Source: Hyalella azteca
Lineage: Eukaryota; Arthropoda; Malacostraca; Amphipoda; Hyalellidae
Direction: 5' to 3'
Length of the DNA stretch: 64,000 nt
Assembly: GCF_000764305.2 (NCBI RefSeq)
Contig: NW_025941456.1
Location: forward strand, 124,001 to 188,000
Both the position numbers and the translations under genes were made by a program. Numbering within the stretch: position 1 is the stretch's first letter; every line of letters starts with the position of its first letter. The notes below the pieces were generated by a model. It did no database searches, had not been told where the DNA came from, and was given only the letters and a program-made list of their open reading frames with translations. Below, in pieces: positions 1 to 12,543 of the stretch.

Positions 1-2620
1 AAGGATATGTAGTTCTGATACGTAATAGAAAGTCTTACCATCTTATTATTACAAACCGATATCGATACCGAGACAAAACGCAGACGCTATAATAATCGAC
101 GGCTGCGCATTGCACAGACTTCAGGGATGGACGTACGGCTGCTTAGCGATGCTTTCGAATCAAGTTTCGACTGAACTCCGTTTGAAGGCTTGTACCGTTA
201 AAAAAGGTCTCCACAGCTGGCTCTGCAGTTGGCAGCACTAGTTGGCAGGTGGCATTTGCAGCAGATGTAGTTTCTATCGGCGTCACTTCAGCTTCGGATT
301 CACAAAAAACACGCCAAAAAAATTGTAGAAGCTGGCAAATTTAGGAGACTTGGCGAGCTCCAGGAGCTCTGGTTGCGGTAGGAACGCCATCAGAGCAGAG
401 GAGGAAGAAGGGAAGAGGCAGAAGAAACTTGAGCAAATGTAATATGGAAACAGGAAAAGGTGAAGAGTATTAACGTGATTAATGAAAATCTCGAGCTTTA
501 ATCGAATAATTAGTATACGGGAAGAATGTTATCAAACAGTACTTAGATTCTTAAAGAAATAATGGAACTGAAAGCGATTTGTAAATCAGATTATTGCATC
601 GCTAAGTACCCAAACTGAGACAGAATAAAAATTGATTCTCAAGCTGAGAATCTTTATTATTTTTTATTGCCGTAACTCTCTGCAAGAGCAAAGCCAAGAA
701 CTGTTTAGTTAGGAAGAAAATATAACGACAGTTCATGTGTTGTAGAAGGGAATCACATGATAAATATTCCATCATACAAGTAGCGTTTTACTTTTTTGTT
801 GAATAACTGTTATCCGTAAGACATTACTTCGTCTATGATCGCGTCCATAAAATCTTGTGCCAATCGCTTTTTATTCTTCGTCTGGCCATCTTCCGTGCCC
901 TCAGTCACGATAAAAGATCTTGTCAAAGATCCTCTCATGATGGCGCGGACAATGTAGCATCCCAAAGACACTTATTTCTCCTCGATTCCGTGAGTTCAGG
1001 GAGATATTCAAGTATGTTATTATACGAAAATTGTTGCTGGGAGAGCTTCAGCCTTGAAATTATTATAGCCCACCCAATTCTCACTGGATTCATTCAAAGA
1101 TAATTGAATGAGGTGCCTGTACCGTAGGGTCTTACAACAAGCGGTTCTTTCTTCCATTAAAGAGAGCTATGAAGGAACGAAGTTCAGAGTTTATTCACAA
1201 CAACATTGGACTGCATTTAACAAACAAGAACAAGCCTGCTAACATTCTCGTGTAGTTTCGGCAGCATCGCATTCGAAACCATCATGACAAAACTCGAGTG
1301 TTTATTGTTCATTTTCGAGCTACAGTTGTATATGTATGGGTCGAAAATGGTTGTATATGTCCCGCTATTGCTTTTTGCAGAACATTATTCGAATTTACAT
1401 GTCGTTAACAACGCTAATTGTGAGTAACAGAGAAATGATGTACGTATTTTCACTATAAATTCTCATGCTATGCAACATTTTAACAGGTTGAAGTTTTCAG
1501 TAGAAAACAATGATCTTAGATTCACAACAGAATTAATTTCTTCAAAAAAATTTTTTAAAGCCAATGTATTCATATTTTTCATAACCACACTACTGCATTT
1601 TTTAAATACAGTAAAAATTTTACCAATAAATTAATTTCCGTTGCGCAGGTTTTAAATGCATAAAGTTTCTTTCTTGTGAAAGAAATATCCTCATAGTAAA
1701 ATTGTTACGGGTTCTTTTCGCACAATTAATTACAGAAATACTTTTCGCTTCGTCATATATTCTTATGATTATTTATTTTTTACCACCAAAAAAAGGAAAT
1801 TGGACATTTGATGATTCGTTAAATAAATGTTTTAAAATTCCTAATGCTTGCAGAGAATATTGCTTCTTAAAAAAAGGAAGGCCAATTTTTTCAGTATCAT
1901 CTTTGCTCTGAGAACATTATGAGCCAGCGAGGTGATTCCCAAGTCGATCCAGACGGCGGAAAACCGCAGCGCCTGGAAGCTTTGATTTTCAATAACGTAA
2001 TCCGATTTCGATGCTGCCGGCAAGTCCCAAACCTTTCTTCAATAATATTACAGCAAAAATTACTTTGAAAAATCTTGCCTCCCTCAAGCAAATGAGCTGC
2101 TACTTCATATAGCCTTCATGGGATATCAAACAGCATGATTTCCTAAGGTCTCATCGAAAATATTTTTAATCTCACTATTAGCTGATAATGAATTTATGTC
2201 AAAAAAAATTCGGAAAAAAGAAGATGTACAGGTAATGTTGCAAAACATATTCCAAACTCCGACCAGATGAGAGCGTTAGCGTGTATTATTGCACGATATT
2301 ATTTCAGTGTTGCTCCAAAAAAAATTGTGTACTGATTGTATTATGTCAGTTAACTAACACGTGAAAATTTAGTTACAAAGTATCATTCGTCAGTTCCCCT
2401 ATAATTAATTTTCGGTCCTACTATTATACAATTATACTATAATTGTATAAGCTTCTGATGCAGGGACGATGAACGTTCGCCCAGCACGTAAATTAGCGAC
2501 TCTATGACCACTTTACGCTCTGTTTATCTGAGCGAAGTGAGCGCCTGATTAGAATGCGGTAAATTCCCTGGCGGTCGTAGGGCGACCGAGAAGCGCGCGC
2601 GTATTAGGCACCTAATACCT
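1..2620. other. No supported gene
   Basis: AT-rich, with scattered frames under 83 codons on either strand (855-1103, 1702-1911, 1841-2091) that show no recognisable protein. A GC-richer patch at about 100-400 is open on the minus strand (ESEAEVTPIETTSAANAT...) but has no clean splice sites. Confidence 0.5.
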
Positions 2621-2775
2621 TCCTGGGCCCATACTTTCAAAAAATGTTGAGAGATCGTAATTTCATCAGCCAATCATTGACGGCCTTTCAAGCAAAATCC
2701 ACCAATCATAGACAAGAAAATAGAACGTAAGTACTTACGTTCACTTAGCGAGTTTTGAAAGTATGGCTCCTGGGC
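2621..2775. repeat. Foldback element with central 20-bp palindrome
   Basis: Left arm CCTGGGCCCATACTTTCAAAA (with changes) and right arm TTTTGAAAGTATGG-CTCCTGG are inverted copies. Between them lies a perfect palindrome, GAACGTAAGT ACTTACGTTC (2723-2742). The arrangement is that of a short foldback or MITE-like element. A 137-codon minus frame overlaps (2674-3087) and is not recognised. Confidence 0.5.
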
Positions 2776-4867
2776 AGGCGCGGCCGAGTCTGAAATCAGG
2801 CTCCCTCCTCCCCCATTTATTAAATTAACTACGTTGCCTTGTGCATATTCCTGCACAAACGCCTGGACTAGAAAAAAAGCAGAGATGAAAATGCATTGAC
2901 GTGGCACAATAATGAAATTGGTGAAGGAATGTCTTGCCCATCTCGACAAAGAACTGCAGCCAGTATAGTACTGGCTGAAATTCTGGTGCTGGTTAATATG
3001 ACTTTCAAAGTTGTTAATAAATTTCTTGCTTCTATTTGTTAGCATCCGCTCCATTATGGGAGGGAAAATTACTTTAACAGTACACAAAATCTCACTTTAA
3101 CATACGCTCAACATTCTCAAACATTTATCAGAACCAAAAATTCCCCAACATTCGCTAGGGCTCAACATTCTCCAACATTCACAGCATTTAATGTTCTCAA
3201 ACATTATACAGCCAGTGAAAAATATGCCTTACCATTCATTCGTACCAAACATTCTTTCACATTGACCAGTATTTAACAATCTTACATATTCACCAGTTCC
3301 AAGTATATACTCGGATTCGACAGTATAGAGTACATACGACAGTACATCCTATCGAAATAATATTCACAAGCAAATGAATCAGTAGGCCAATGTATCTACG
3401 AGGCTCAATTTTAAGACATTGACTTGAATTAGAACTACCCTCCTATTATCATGGCTCTGCTCAAATATGGTAGCCAATTTTCCCCTTTCCAGCGATGGAA
3501 TACTTAAAATATTATGAATTGTTCGCGGTAAAGCAATTTAAGGTAATACTCGCATTCCTTTTCTTGCTACGAAGGGTTACATCCGGAATTCTTTGCTAAT
3601 GACTTGCCACGAAAATGGCTCGATGGCTACTTCAGAAATCTAATATACCTGATGATACAATTGAATAAAGTACATCGTCATAGAAAAAGTGCTCCTCACT
3701 AACTTGGCACCTAAATTAGTCCGAACTGAACTACTTCCCACTACTCAAAGCCCAACAGTCTCAGGCACGGGTAGTTGATAACCCCAACTTCTACATTGTA
3801 CCCCAAGTAAAATGCGGATTATTTTGGTATCCCTGCCACTGAAACGTGGGTGTTTTTCTAAACACTTGCAATAAGTGTTACAATAACGTACAGAAATGCA
3901 CGTTCGTACGTTCATGTACGCGCATCGTAAGCTAGTTGAACAAGCGTAACGAAGCATGATGAAGATAACGCAATACATGCGTGTTAGCTAAACGCGCGCA
4001 AAGGTCGCGTGTTGATGGACACGCTTGCGCAAATGCTTGCTATCCAACAAATTAGTTCAAAATTTTTTTCCCAAAAGTATCGAAGAATTTAGTGTGAGCA
4101 AAAAGCACTGAAATCAAGCGTGTTGAAGATTTCAGTGACGCACGCGTGTAGACGTGACGCACGCGTGTAGAAGTTCGTATGCATGCACACGCATTGTCGG
4201 AGTTTCTGAATCAGGGGCTGATCACGCTCGCGCTGAGAACTCATGCCAGCTACTGATCAGGGTTAGCTGTCTAATGTCAATTCGGCCATCGGGCATGCGA
4301 CTCCCGAAAACGGCTCCTAATTAGCAACCGAATATAGTAAGCGGCTGATTAGCGTCTGATTTGCCTCTAGGGCGACTGAGGCAAATCAGACGCTCCGGTA
4401 CCTCTGAACGGGATTAGAATTTCGACTGGCTTGTTGTGTTGTTATACAGACGCTTATTCTGCGTTCTTCATTTTAAGGATAATATTAGTTTTGTAAATTT
4501 TTTTCCACACACCTGGCCTTCCACTCAGTTCATATTTAGGTGCCTTTTTATTCGAAACATCGTATATCAACCGGTCAAAAAGGTTATGAGTCATTTTTTC
4601 TGCGATCAGCTCTAACATTGTGAAAAAATTCAAAGAAATTGCTTCAAATAAGCAAGTTACAAGTCTATCCGTGCAATTAGTCATGGTTGACCAGTATACG
4701 TTTTTCTTCATAATTTATCAAGATTTTTGCTTTTTAATAGTTGCTTCTCAGAACATCATCAAAAAAACGCACGAAGAAAATTAAAATAATTGCACCGTGC
4801 ATTATTTCTTTCATAAAATAACAATTGAAGTAACTTCGATATTTAAAGGGGTTAAGTATGTAAGCTC
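2776..4867. other. No supported gene
   Basis: Holds loose ACATTCTC/CAACATTC repeats at 3100-3290, an ACGTACG-rich stretch at 3893-4030, a two-copy 18-bp repeat GTGACGCACGCGTGTAGA near 4135-4170, and the hairpin at 4351-4394. Frames at 3745-3978 and 4454-4711 are not recognised. Confidence 0.5.
4351..4394. repeat. Perfect hairpin, 16-bp stem, 12-base loop
   Basis: AGCGTCTGATTTGCCT (4351-4366), loop CTAGGGCGACTG, then AGGCAAATCAGACGCT (4379-4394). Confidence 0.92.
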
Positions 4868-5372
4868 TGAACGCACTAAACGTCAGTGGTGCCTCGTCGG
4901 ATAAGTAAAATTTGCCTCCGAAGGCGTCAAACGTCAGTTTGCCTCGTTGGATGAATTAAATCTGCCTGTGAAGACGCCAAACGTCAGAGGTGCATCGTCG
5001 GATGAATTAAAAATGACGCCGAAGACGTCAAACGTCAGTGGTGCATCTTCGGATGAATTAAACCTGCCTCCGAAGACGCCAAACGTCAGTGGTGTCTCGA
5101 CGAATGACTTAAACCTGCCATCGAAGACGTCAAACGTCAGTGGTGCATCGTCGGATGAGTTAAAAATGACTCCGAAGACGCCAAACATCAGAGGGGGGAT
5201 TGTCGGATGAATTAAACTTGCCTCCGAAGACATCAAACGTCAGTGGTGCGTCTTCGGATGAATTAAACTTGCCTCCGAAGACATCAAACGTCAGTGGTAC
5301 GTCTTCGGATGAATTAAACTTGCCTCCAAAGACGTCAAACGTCAGTGGTGCGTCTTCGGATGAATTAAACCT
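4868..5372. repeat. 51-bp minisatellite, about 10 copies (array A)
   Basis: Unit GGATGAATTAAACCTGCCTC then CGAAGACGTCAAACGTCAGT then GGTGCATCTTC. Ten AAACGTCAG-type cores are seen. The period is a multiple of three, so both strands stay open (DELNLPPKTSNVSGASS on plus, FDVFGGKFNSSEDAPLT on minus). Both being open points to a repeat artefact and not a protein. Confidence 0.95.
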
Positions 5373-5518
5373 CGCATTTCGTTGGAGTCGCAAAACTTGC
5401 CTTCTCTTTAATGGCGCTTTAAAGTGAGCCAAAGCCCAGGCCACACTAAGGCTTCTGAAAATATAAATGCGGCTTGGCAGGGCTTGTTGACTCAATTTAA
5501 AACAGTTAATGAGGCTTG

Positions 5519-5640
5519 GATATGGATACTCAACGATATGGAGGCTCAATGATATGGAGACTCGACGATATGGAGACTCAACGATATGGAGACTCGACGA
5601 TATGGAGACTCGACGATATGGAGACTCAACTGCGAGGGAA
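5519..5640. repeat. 16-bp tandem repeat, about 7 copies
   Basis: CGATATGGAGACTCAA with A/G changes. A shorter version (about 4 copies) lies in the second block copy at 6243-6310. Confidence 0.9.
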
Positions 5641-5815
5641 TGGAATTTCTAGCTCCGCATTGTTACTAGAACGAGTTTTGTGATGAATCTCCAATTGAAA
5701 AATGACCCGTAAATTTAAGCATAATGAATTATTACTTGGAATTTCAATCGTGAATGCTATGGATGAAGAATGTTGTAAATCGTGAAAAATTTTCGGGCTC
5801 TAACATCTCTTGGCT

Positions 5816-6082
5816 AACGGATGAATTAAGCCTGCCTCCGAAGACGTCAAACGTCAGTGGTGTCTCGACGGATGAATTAAATCTGCCTCTGCAGACGTCA
5901 AACGTCAGTGGTGCATCTTCGGATGAATTAAGCCTGCCTCCGAAGACGTCAAACGTCAGTGGTGCATCTTCGGATGAATTAAACTTGCCTCCGACGACGT
6001 CAAACGTCGGCGGTGCATCTTCGGATGAATTAAACCTGCCTCCGAAGACATCAAACGTCAGTGGTGTCTCGACGGATGAATG
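5816..6082. repeat. 51-bp minisatellite, 5 copies (array B)
   Basis: Same unit as the array at 4868-5372; cores at about 5849, 5900, 5951, 6002 and 6053. Followed by the same flank (CGCATTTCG-TGGAGTCGC). Confidence 0.95.
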
Positions 6083-8924
6083 CCATAGCATACCTCGCAT
6101 TTCGGTGGAGTCGCAAAAACTTGCCATCTCTTTAATGGCCGCTTTAAAGTGAGCCAAAGCCCAGGCACACTAAGGCTTCTGAAAATATAAATGCGGCTTG
6201 GCAGGGCTTGTTGACTCAATTTAAAACTGTTAATGAGGCTTGGATATGGAGACTCAACGATATGGAGACTCAACGATATGGAGGCTCAATGATATGGAGA
6301 CTCAACTGCGAGGGAATGGAATTTCTAACTCCGCATTGTTACAAGAACGAGTTTTTTGATGAATCTCCAATTGAAAAATGACCCGTAAATTTAGGCTTAA
6401 TGAATTATTACTTGGAATTTCAATCGTGAATGCTATGGATGAAGAATGTTGTAAATCGTGAAAAATTTTCGGGCTCTAACATCTCTTGGCTATATTTATC
6501 ACACAATTGATAACGACACTTTTTTTACCATCATCATAAAACAAAGTTGATTGAACAAATATTTGACATGTCGATACCACGAAACTCTTCTTGGCGAGGC
6601 ACGTTCAACACTCCGATAAAACGGTCATTTATAGTTATGAGGTTATGAGGAAACTAATCATGAATAAATTTTCCATTAATTGCCAAGATTTTATTCGATC
6701 CTTTGCTCTACGTTTATTTGACCCTCATTTTTCCTCACGCGAATATATTCATAGATGACTTCTGTGAAGATTCAGAAAACATATAAGTGAATTACAAAAA
6801 TTCGTTTGACGTTTTTCTGACGTTTGTTTAACGAGGCAAGCGATTTTCCGGCTGTTAAATGCACGAGGTCGACTGCGGAGGCTCCATCAACTGACGGACT
6901 CCTGTCAGCAAAGTTCGGCCGGAACGCAAAACGCAATTTAAAGAATTACGAAGATTAAAATATTCCCGCGCATGGGACTTTGAGCTGTAACTGCAATAAA
7001 AAAGTTATAACGATGAACCGAGTTAGATGGCGGAGTTGGGAAAAGCATGGGCTTGCAATGCCTAAAAAAGTAATCATCATTTCACAGGTCAATTTGAGGG
7101 CGAAAATTCGGGATTAATTTGAAGAATAGTCTTTTGGTTCGTGGTGAATTTAATGGTGAATAATCTTTGCGCTGCCTATTTATCTCAGAATTAATGTTTC
7201 GTGTTGCTTTTTATGGTAAAGTACTGTTTCGTGATGCATTCAGTTCAGCTGTTTCGAGCTTAATTCAATTGTGAATAACTGTTTCATGACGAATTAAATT
7301 GAGTTTTTTTCTAATTATATAAGCAGTTAACGGCTAATCCGTGCCATTTCTAATTGTACACGGGTCTGCGGTTACTTCAATTGTGTATAACTCCACCGTT
7401 GAGAGTTCTACAGAAGCAAGTTAGTTCAAGTTTGGTACATTCAAGTATGGAAGTTAAAAACTTCCAAAGTAAGTTCAAATTTAAATAAATGTCTCAATTA
7501 GGGTAATTTTTTCTTGAAATAATCTCACTGTGGTGAGTTTCACCATGAATACTAAACCAGTGGTGAGCTTATGAGTAACTACAAACTATATCAGTTTGGA
7601 TACCACCAACCAAGCTCAGCATTCACCTGCAGTGAGTAAGTCTTCTAAGATGAAGGGTTCTTCGATTTTCAATATAAAGTCTCAGGATAATTAAAAGATC
7701 TCAAAATTCTGAGCTCTGAATATGGCATTATTAAAAGCAATAATATTAAAATTGATCAAGCATTTTGATAGCATTAGGTATAGTATAAATAATCTCTCTC
7801 ATAATATCCTTTATAATAATATAAGTGATATCAATAATATAAGAAATCTTAATAAAAAACGTATTAAAATTCAACTTTAACCTGAAGGAAGGCAAAACGT
7901 TGATACGAAAATCTCGTTCGTAAGAAACTGCAACTCGTGTAATGGCCGGTGACCTCTGCCTGTGGCTAGTAAGTCTTATCCGAATTTGTAGACATAAGGA
8001 TATGATAGAACTCCTTTATTTATTGAATATGTTTATTCAGCACATAAAAGATATCAGTGACTCTTAAAATTGCATGTAAACCATCTTTCATCGACGTTTC
8101 AGGGCTAATTAATTCTTAAAAACAAGTATGTGAGTGTGACAAGCGTATTCGATGATTAGATTTCTAAAGATGAAATAATCTTACTAATTAACATTATATT
8201 GTGGACGAACACGTTCGATGTCGCGGCAGAGAGTTGCAGCTTAAGCGGTTGAGCTACAATTAAAGAAATTCGATTCAGCTGCAGATAAGTTAATCTCATG
8301 GCTCGAAACTCTGAATGTTTACTTTTCTTTTACCCCAAACCTGCACAAATAAATAAAATTTGCTCTCTATTTGCACTCAACCAACCCCCTTTATAGAACA
8401 ATTGGCTCACTGAGCTTTATTCCCACTAATTTGAAGGTCACAGGTGGATTTCAAAATGGATCCTAAACCATTCACGTCAATCACTACATATACATATAAT
8501 AACCACCACTTGAACAGAAGAGTCACGTCTATGTAATGAGGACTTAATTCACATATATAAACTGCTATCATTCTTGGAAAACTAATCTCAATTTATTTTC
8601 AGCCTGAAGATTTTTCTGAGTTGTGCAAAAAAGTTGGTACGTCATCAACGAATATTGTGGTGGTGATGGCGTTAAGTAAAATAGCTTGTGCTGTTAGCCT
8701 TGACCTTTTTTCATCCCCCTGCCTAACCGTTACCACGTTTTTGATCACTGTTAAAAAAACTGCAAAAATGAATGGCTCGAATGACGTTACAGTGACCGGG
8801 TTTTAAGCAGGACATTTTACTGGAAAAACGTATTTTCCTCGCACTACAATCATAAAAATGTTAGCCCAAACTACAGAGAATCAGAGGTTAAAACTACGAA
8901 GAAATTAAATACCGCGGCGGGCGG

Positions 8925-8975
8925 TCGCTCTTCTCCAGTCAGGCACGCTACCACCCGAGCAGCTGTGCTCAGTGA
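8925..8975 (-). mobile_element. Possible tRNA-derived SINE head fragment
   Basis: The minus strand reads GCTCGGGTGGTAGCGTGCCT then GACTGGAG, which resembles the D-arm and box A of tRNA-derived SINEs. No box B (GGTTCGAATCC-like) follows, so at most a truncated copy. Confidence 0.25.
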
Positions 8976-9267
8976 AATCTATGAGTAATACGTTGAACAT
9001 ACTCATGATTAAGCTTTTTTAATTTTTATTAATGTGTAGATCAATTTTGGCTTTTTAACCTTACGAGTGCCTCGAAAAAATAAATTACAGTTATTTACCC
9101 GATTCATCGACGAGTAACCTTAGTATAATATTCATTTGCCAAATTAGAATTAAAGTAAGATAAAGCCATCAAATTTTTGGTACGCTTAATGAACTTTCAT
9201 TAGCTTCATCGAACCAAACAGAAAAATGGTTTTACCTAACGAGAAAAATATTTTTTTACTTCTCTTA

Positions 9268-10332
9268 ACAAGAGATTTATATTCTATCAGTCTTCAAAGA
9301 CTTCTCTTTACTCCAGTGCATTTGAACTTAGCCCAATTTTTAATTCGATTTTTTCTTCAAACGGTTTACCCAGCTGAAGTCTAATTAACTCGAACCACGC
9401 TAAAGAAATAGGTTTCAAATATGTGTACAAAAACCGGCCAGTCTCTTACTGCATATAAAAAAACTTGCACACACACACCTGAAAACTTAGTTGCTGTAGC
9501 TAAAAATATGAAATTCTAAGAATTTAGAACGTCAGACACTCAATTGTCGAAATATTTCAGTCTAGCATGTAAGGTGGCGCGGACCATGGAAATATCACCC
9601 AACACAATTGAGGCTCGATGAGACTAACACTAAACACCATATTTAAACTTTATTATAGAGAATATGTGACAATCATTTCCTAAAAAAAGTATTGAATTTT
9701 CTCCGCCGTTTTCTGGAACAGGGTACAGTTCAGATTTTTTATTGCAGACTGTGTAAAGTACTGCTATTTTGTTCACAACCTGGCCACAGTATAACGCCAG
9801 TGGGCCATTTATATTTAAGGCGTTCCAGCGAAGGGAGCTCACAATCTTTCGCTCGCTATAAGTCTGAGGCCATCGTCTAATTTAAACAAGGAATGCTACA
9901 TTTCAATGTCAGTTGTGTCATTAATAACTGTGTTGCACAAGTAATGAAACTATTTAATTTTAAAAAGTCCTGGCATCGAAAGGATTTATTATTTAAGTTT
10001 TCGAATTACCTGACATATTACATGTACTCCCAATAACATATGTAACAAGTCTTGTGAAGAAACTGTTAATTTTGCTATTTATACACTTGTCAATTATTAT
10101 GGACACTGCTGAGAAAAATGACATTCAACTTGCATACACGACCATAATTTCAAAACTTGCAATCGCCATGTTCAAACAAAAAAATAAAAACTGGTCTGCC
10201 TATTTATACACAGCGGGTTTTCACGTCTAAACCTTTTATTTTTTGTGAAACGAGCACGAAGAGCATTTATACGCCGATAACGAGCGATTTATATTCTATC
10301 AGTCTTCAAAGACTTCTCTTTACTCCAGTGCA
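9268..10332. repeat. Spaced ~55-bp duplication
   Basis: GATTTATATTCTATCAGTCT then TCAAAGACTTCTCTTTACTC and CAGTGCATTT occur at about 9273-9325 and 10286-10336, same orientation, nearly identical. Bases between are single copy. Confidence 0.85.
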
Positions 10333-12142
10333 TTTAAACTTTTCACAATTCTACTCCTGATTAAAGAGTTACAATGCCTAAGAAATTGTTTGTCCAATAA
10401 ATAACATCTTACCTTCAGCACGTTTTATTTTATGCATAATTTGTTGTCCTGACAATTGTTTAATGTTAACCCTACCAGCTTGGCAGTTGTTGCCTAGTTT
10501 TTATGACAATGAATTGCATGGACGCAAATATTCCCATGGAAACAACGGAAAGATCAAGTCACTTGCTTTACACGAGACTCATTGAGCTGCATCATCACAT
10601 AAAAAGACTAATTAAAGACATTACAAAGAAAAACTTTACAAGAGAAATGCTCCCATTGCCGTAAACTTGCCAAGAAAATGTACACGTGCAGACCATACAT
10701 ATTTACATATATAATTGATGATGTTTGGTAGTTTTTCTCACTGTTTTAAAATATAAATGAGACAAAGACATGGTAATGATTGTAAAAAATTTCAATCTTT
10801 AATCTTTTTGCGATTGACGTCACGTCATCTGATACGCCAGCTCAATTTCTTTCCATTGTCATTGCAAGCAATTATTCGGTTAAAAACGTTCCATTTCACG
10901 ATTCCTCTGAGAGCATTAAAGCTTTATCTTCATTTGAAATTTTAATTTTTAGGAAAAAGACAAGGCTTTTGAAAAGCTCAACTGAATGCTTCTATATTAA
11001 TGCGGAGAAATGTGAACAATTGATTGACCTTGCGTACAAGGATCACATTTTATGGAAAGAGAAGCTAGTGCGTGCGAAATAATTCAATCTCATTCTCATT
11101 TGCACTTCTAGACGCTCCATTTTAAGACAATTTTCTTAGAAATTTTAACTTGTGTGCCCAGCTCCCGCGTTATCCTTTCATTTGTTATTATAATCTTGAT
11201 GTCCCGGCCAGCTGTCATTGGCGCGTCTCTTTATTTAATAGACAATTCCATATCAAGAGACAAATCAACATGCTTGCAGAAATATTATTTTTACCAGCAT
11301 CATTTGCTTGTCTTCAGTTAGTTCTTGAAAAGTTGATTTCAGGAATGGCGAACTATTTCCATACTGTTCTGAGTTTTGTTGCTCCTGCAATGGCATTGGG
11401 GAACCATACTATTTGTTAACTATTTCAATTTATTTACACGACGACCGTAGAATTTACGTAGTCTGTTAAGCTATGTTGTAATAGGTTTTCTACAGCATAA
11501 TAAACTCGGGAAGTTTTCATATAAAAAATACACAAACTTAATCTGCCATCGACATTTATAACCACACCGAGACTTCTTTGTTACTGTACAATAATTCTGT
11601 ACAATGGTTATGTACAAACCTCTTAGAGAATGCGCACAATGACTAGGCGATTGAACACACCGTTTGCTGCAATTAAATCAGTGTCATCTAAAATAATTCC
11701 CGTAAAAAATTGTCTCTAAAAGACAAGTCTGAACTCATAAATAAATTCCACGGGCTGAACAAATTTTTAATTGAAGCTTGGATGTCATGCATGGTAGCGT
11801 TGCTCAAAAATCCATGTAACTTGTCGACGAAAGTTAGTTGGTTTGCATTAATCATATGAAGCATTTGGTGATGAATGGATATAGCTAATTTTTGATGAAC
11901 TGAAAATTTTAGTCATTCCCCAGCGCTATTTTACAAACGGTGTTGTATTCGTTCATCTTGTCGAAAATTAGTGAAACAAAAAGAAATCTAAATTAACAAA
12001 GTAAGAAAACCTATTTTTAAGACTTTCTTGGTGAAATTTTTGAACATAATTTAAGCATGAATACTTGAAGAATTTAATCACAGCAAATGTCTCATCGCCG
12101 TATCAAAACCCGCGTTCATTCGAAGAGGAGTCAATAAGCTAG

Positions 12143-12543
12143 TCATGTTTTAGACGTTCTGACTTCCCTGGGAGACTCGAGCTTACAAACGACTTCTGTA
12201 ACCTCCAGAAAGTCGGGATTCTGGGGCCACGTCTTCGAAGCTGTCGGGTTCCCTTCTTTATCAATCTCCCTTTGTTTGTTTCTTTGTGTTATCGAAACAA
12301 AATTACGCACGCAGTTGTGAATGTCAAAAACCTTTATGACGTTAAAGCAGAAACTGAGCGCAATGCTCGATGTCGAGAAAGCTGTCCAGCAAACGAGGGC
12401 CAAGAGGCTGTAGGTTGACGGCTGTTGAACATTCGCAGACATGACCAATTGGCAGACAACAACAGCTGTTACAGCTGTAGTCGCTGCCACAGCTGCAGGG
12501 CCTCTGTTGGTTGTGCCATGTTGCATTGCTGCTGGATGCTCGT
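12143..12543 (-). CDS. dpr: dpr exon 6: C-terminal exon
   Basis: Acceptor TTTGCTCCACAG, then AC (completing Asp) and 132 codons to a TAA stop. It opens EHPAAMQHGTTNR, the post-Ig2 motif of Dpr proteins. Two hydrophobic stretches follow: AAVAATTAVTAVVVCQLVM and STYSLLALVCWTAFSTSSIA. After these come about 60 polar residues (NKQREIDKEG, TASKTWPQNPDFLEV). Many Dpr proteins end soon after a single hydrophobic segment and are membrane- or GPI-anchored; a tail this long is unusual. An AAAG|GTTTTT shortly after ALSFCFNVIK is a possible but weak donor that would remove the tail. The start of the exon is secure, the tail less so. Confidence 0.82.

Larger units (their letters stand above)
5378..6493. 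repeat. ~0.7-kb segmental tandem duplication around the 51-bp arrays
   Basis: Bases 5378-5815 match 6086-6493: TTTAAAGTGAGCCAAAGCCC, AATATAAATGCGGCTTGGCA, ATGGAATTTCTA and TTTTCGGGCTCTAACATCTC occur in both in the same order. The spacing drifts from about 702 to 678 because a 16-bp subrepeat differs in copy number. Confidence 0.92.
6494..12142. other. No supported gene, 3' flank of dpr
   Basis: AT-rich. Degenerate CTGTTTCGTGATGAATTAA-like repeats at about 7130-7310, a spaced duplication at 9268 and 10278, and a possible SINE piece near 8925. Frames of 60-89 codons (9630-9880, 10157-10360, 11150-11419) are not recognised. A plus-strand TTTATTTTCAG at about 8602 precedes PEDFSELCKKVGTSSTN, too weak to call an exon. 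Confidence 0.5.

Noticed and set aside
100..400. GC-richer patch open on the minus strand (ESEAEVTPIETTSAANAT, QLVLPTAEPAVETFFNG)
   Set aside because: No convincing acceptor or donor; short low-complexity repeats (CTGCCAACT, CTGCAAATGCC) can explain the open frame.
4934..6273. Several open frames of 71-137 codons on both strands (DELNLPPKTSNVSG and FDVFGGKFNSSEDAPLT types)
   Set aside because: Produced by the 51-bp repeat, whose length is a multiple of three; both strands are open and there is no start context, splice signal or known domain.
8602..8806. Plus-strand TTTATTTTCAG followed by PEDFSELCKKVGTSSTN
   Set aside because: Good acceptor look but no recognisable protein and no partner exon; acceptor-like tracts are common by chance in AT-rich DNA.
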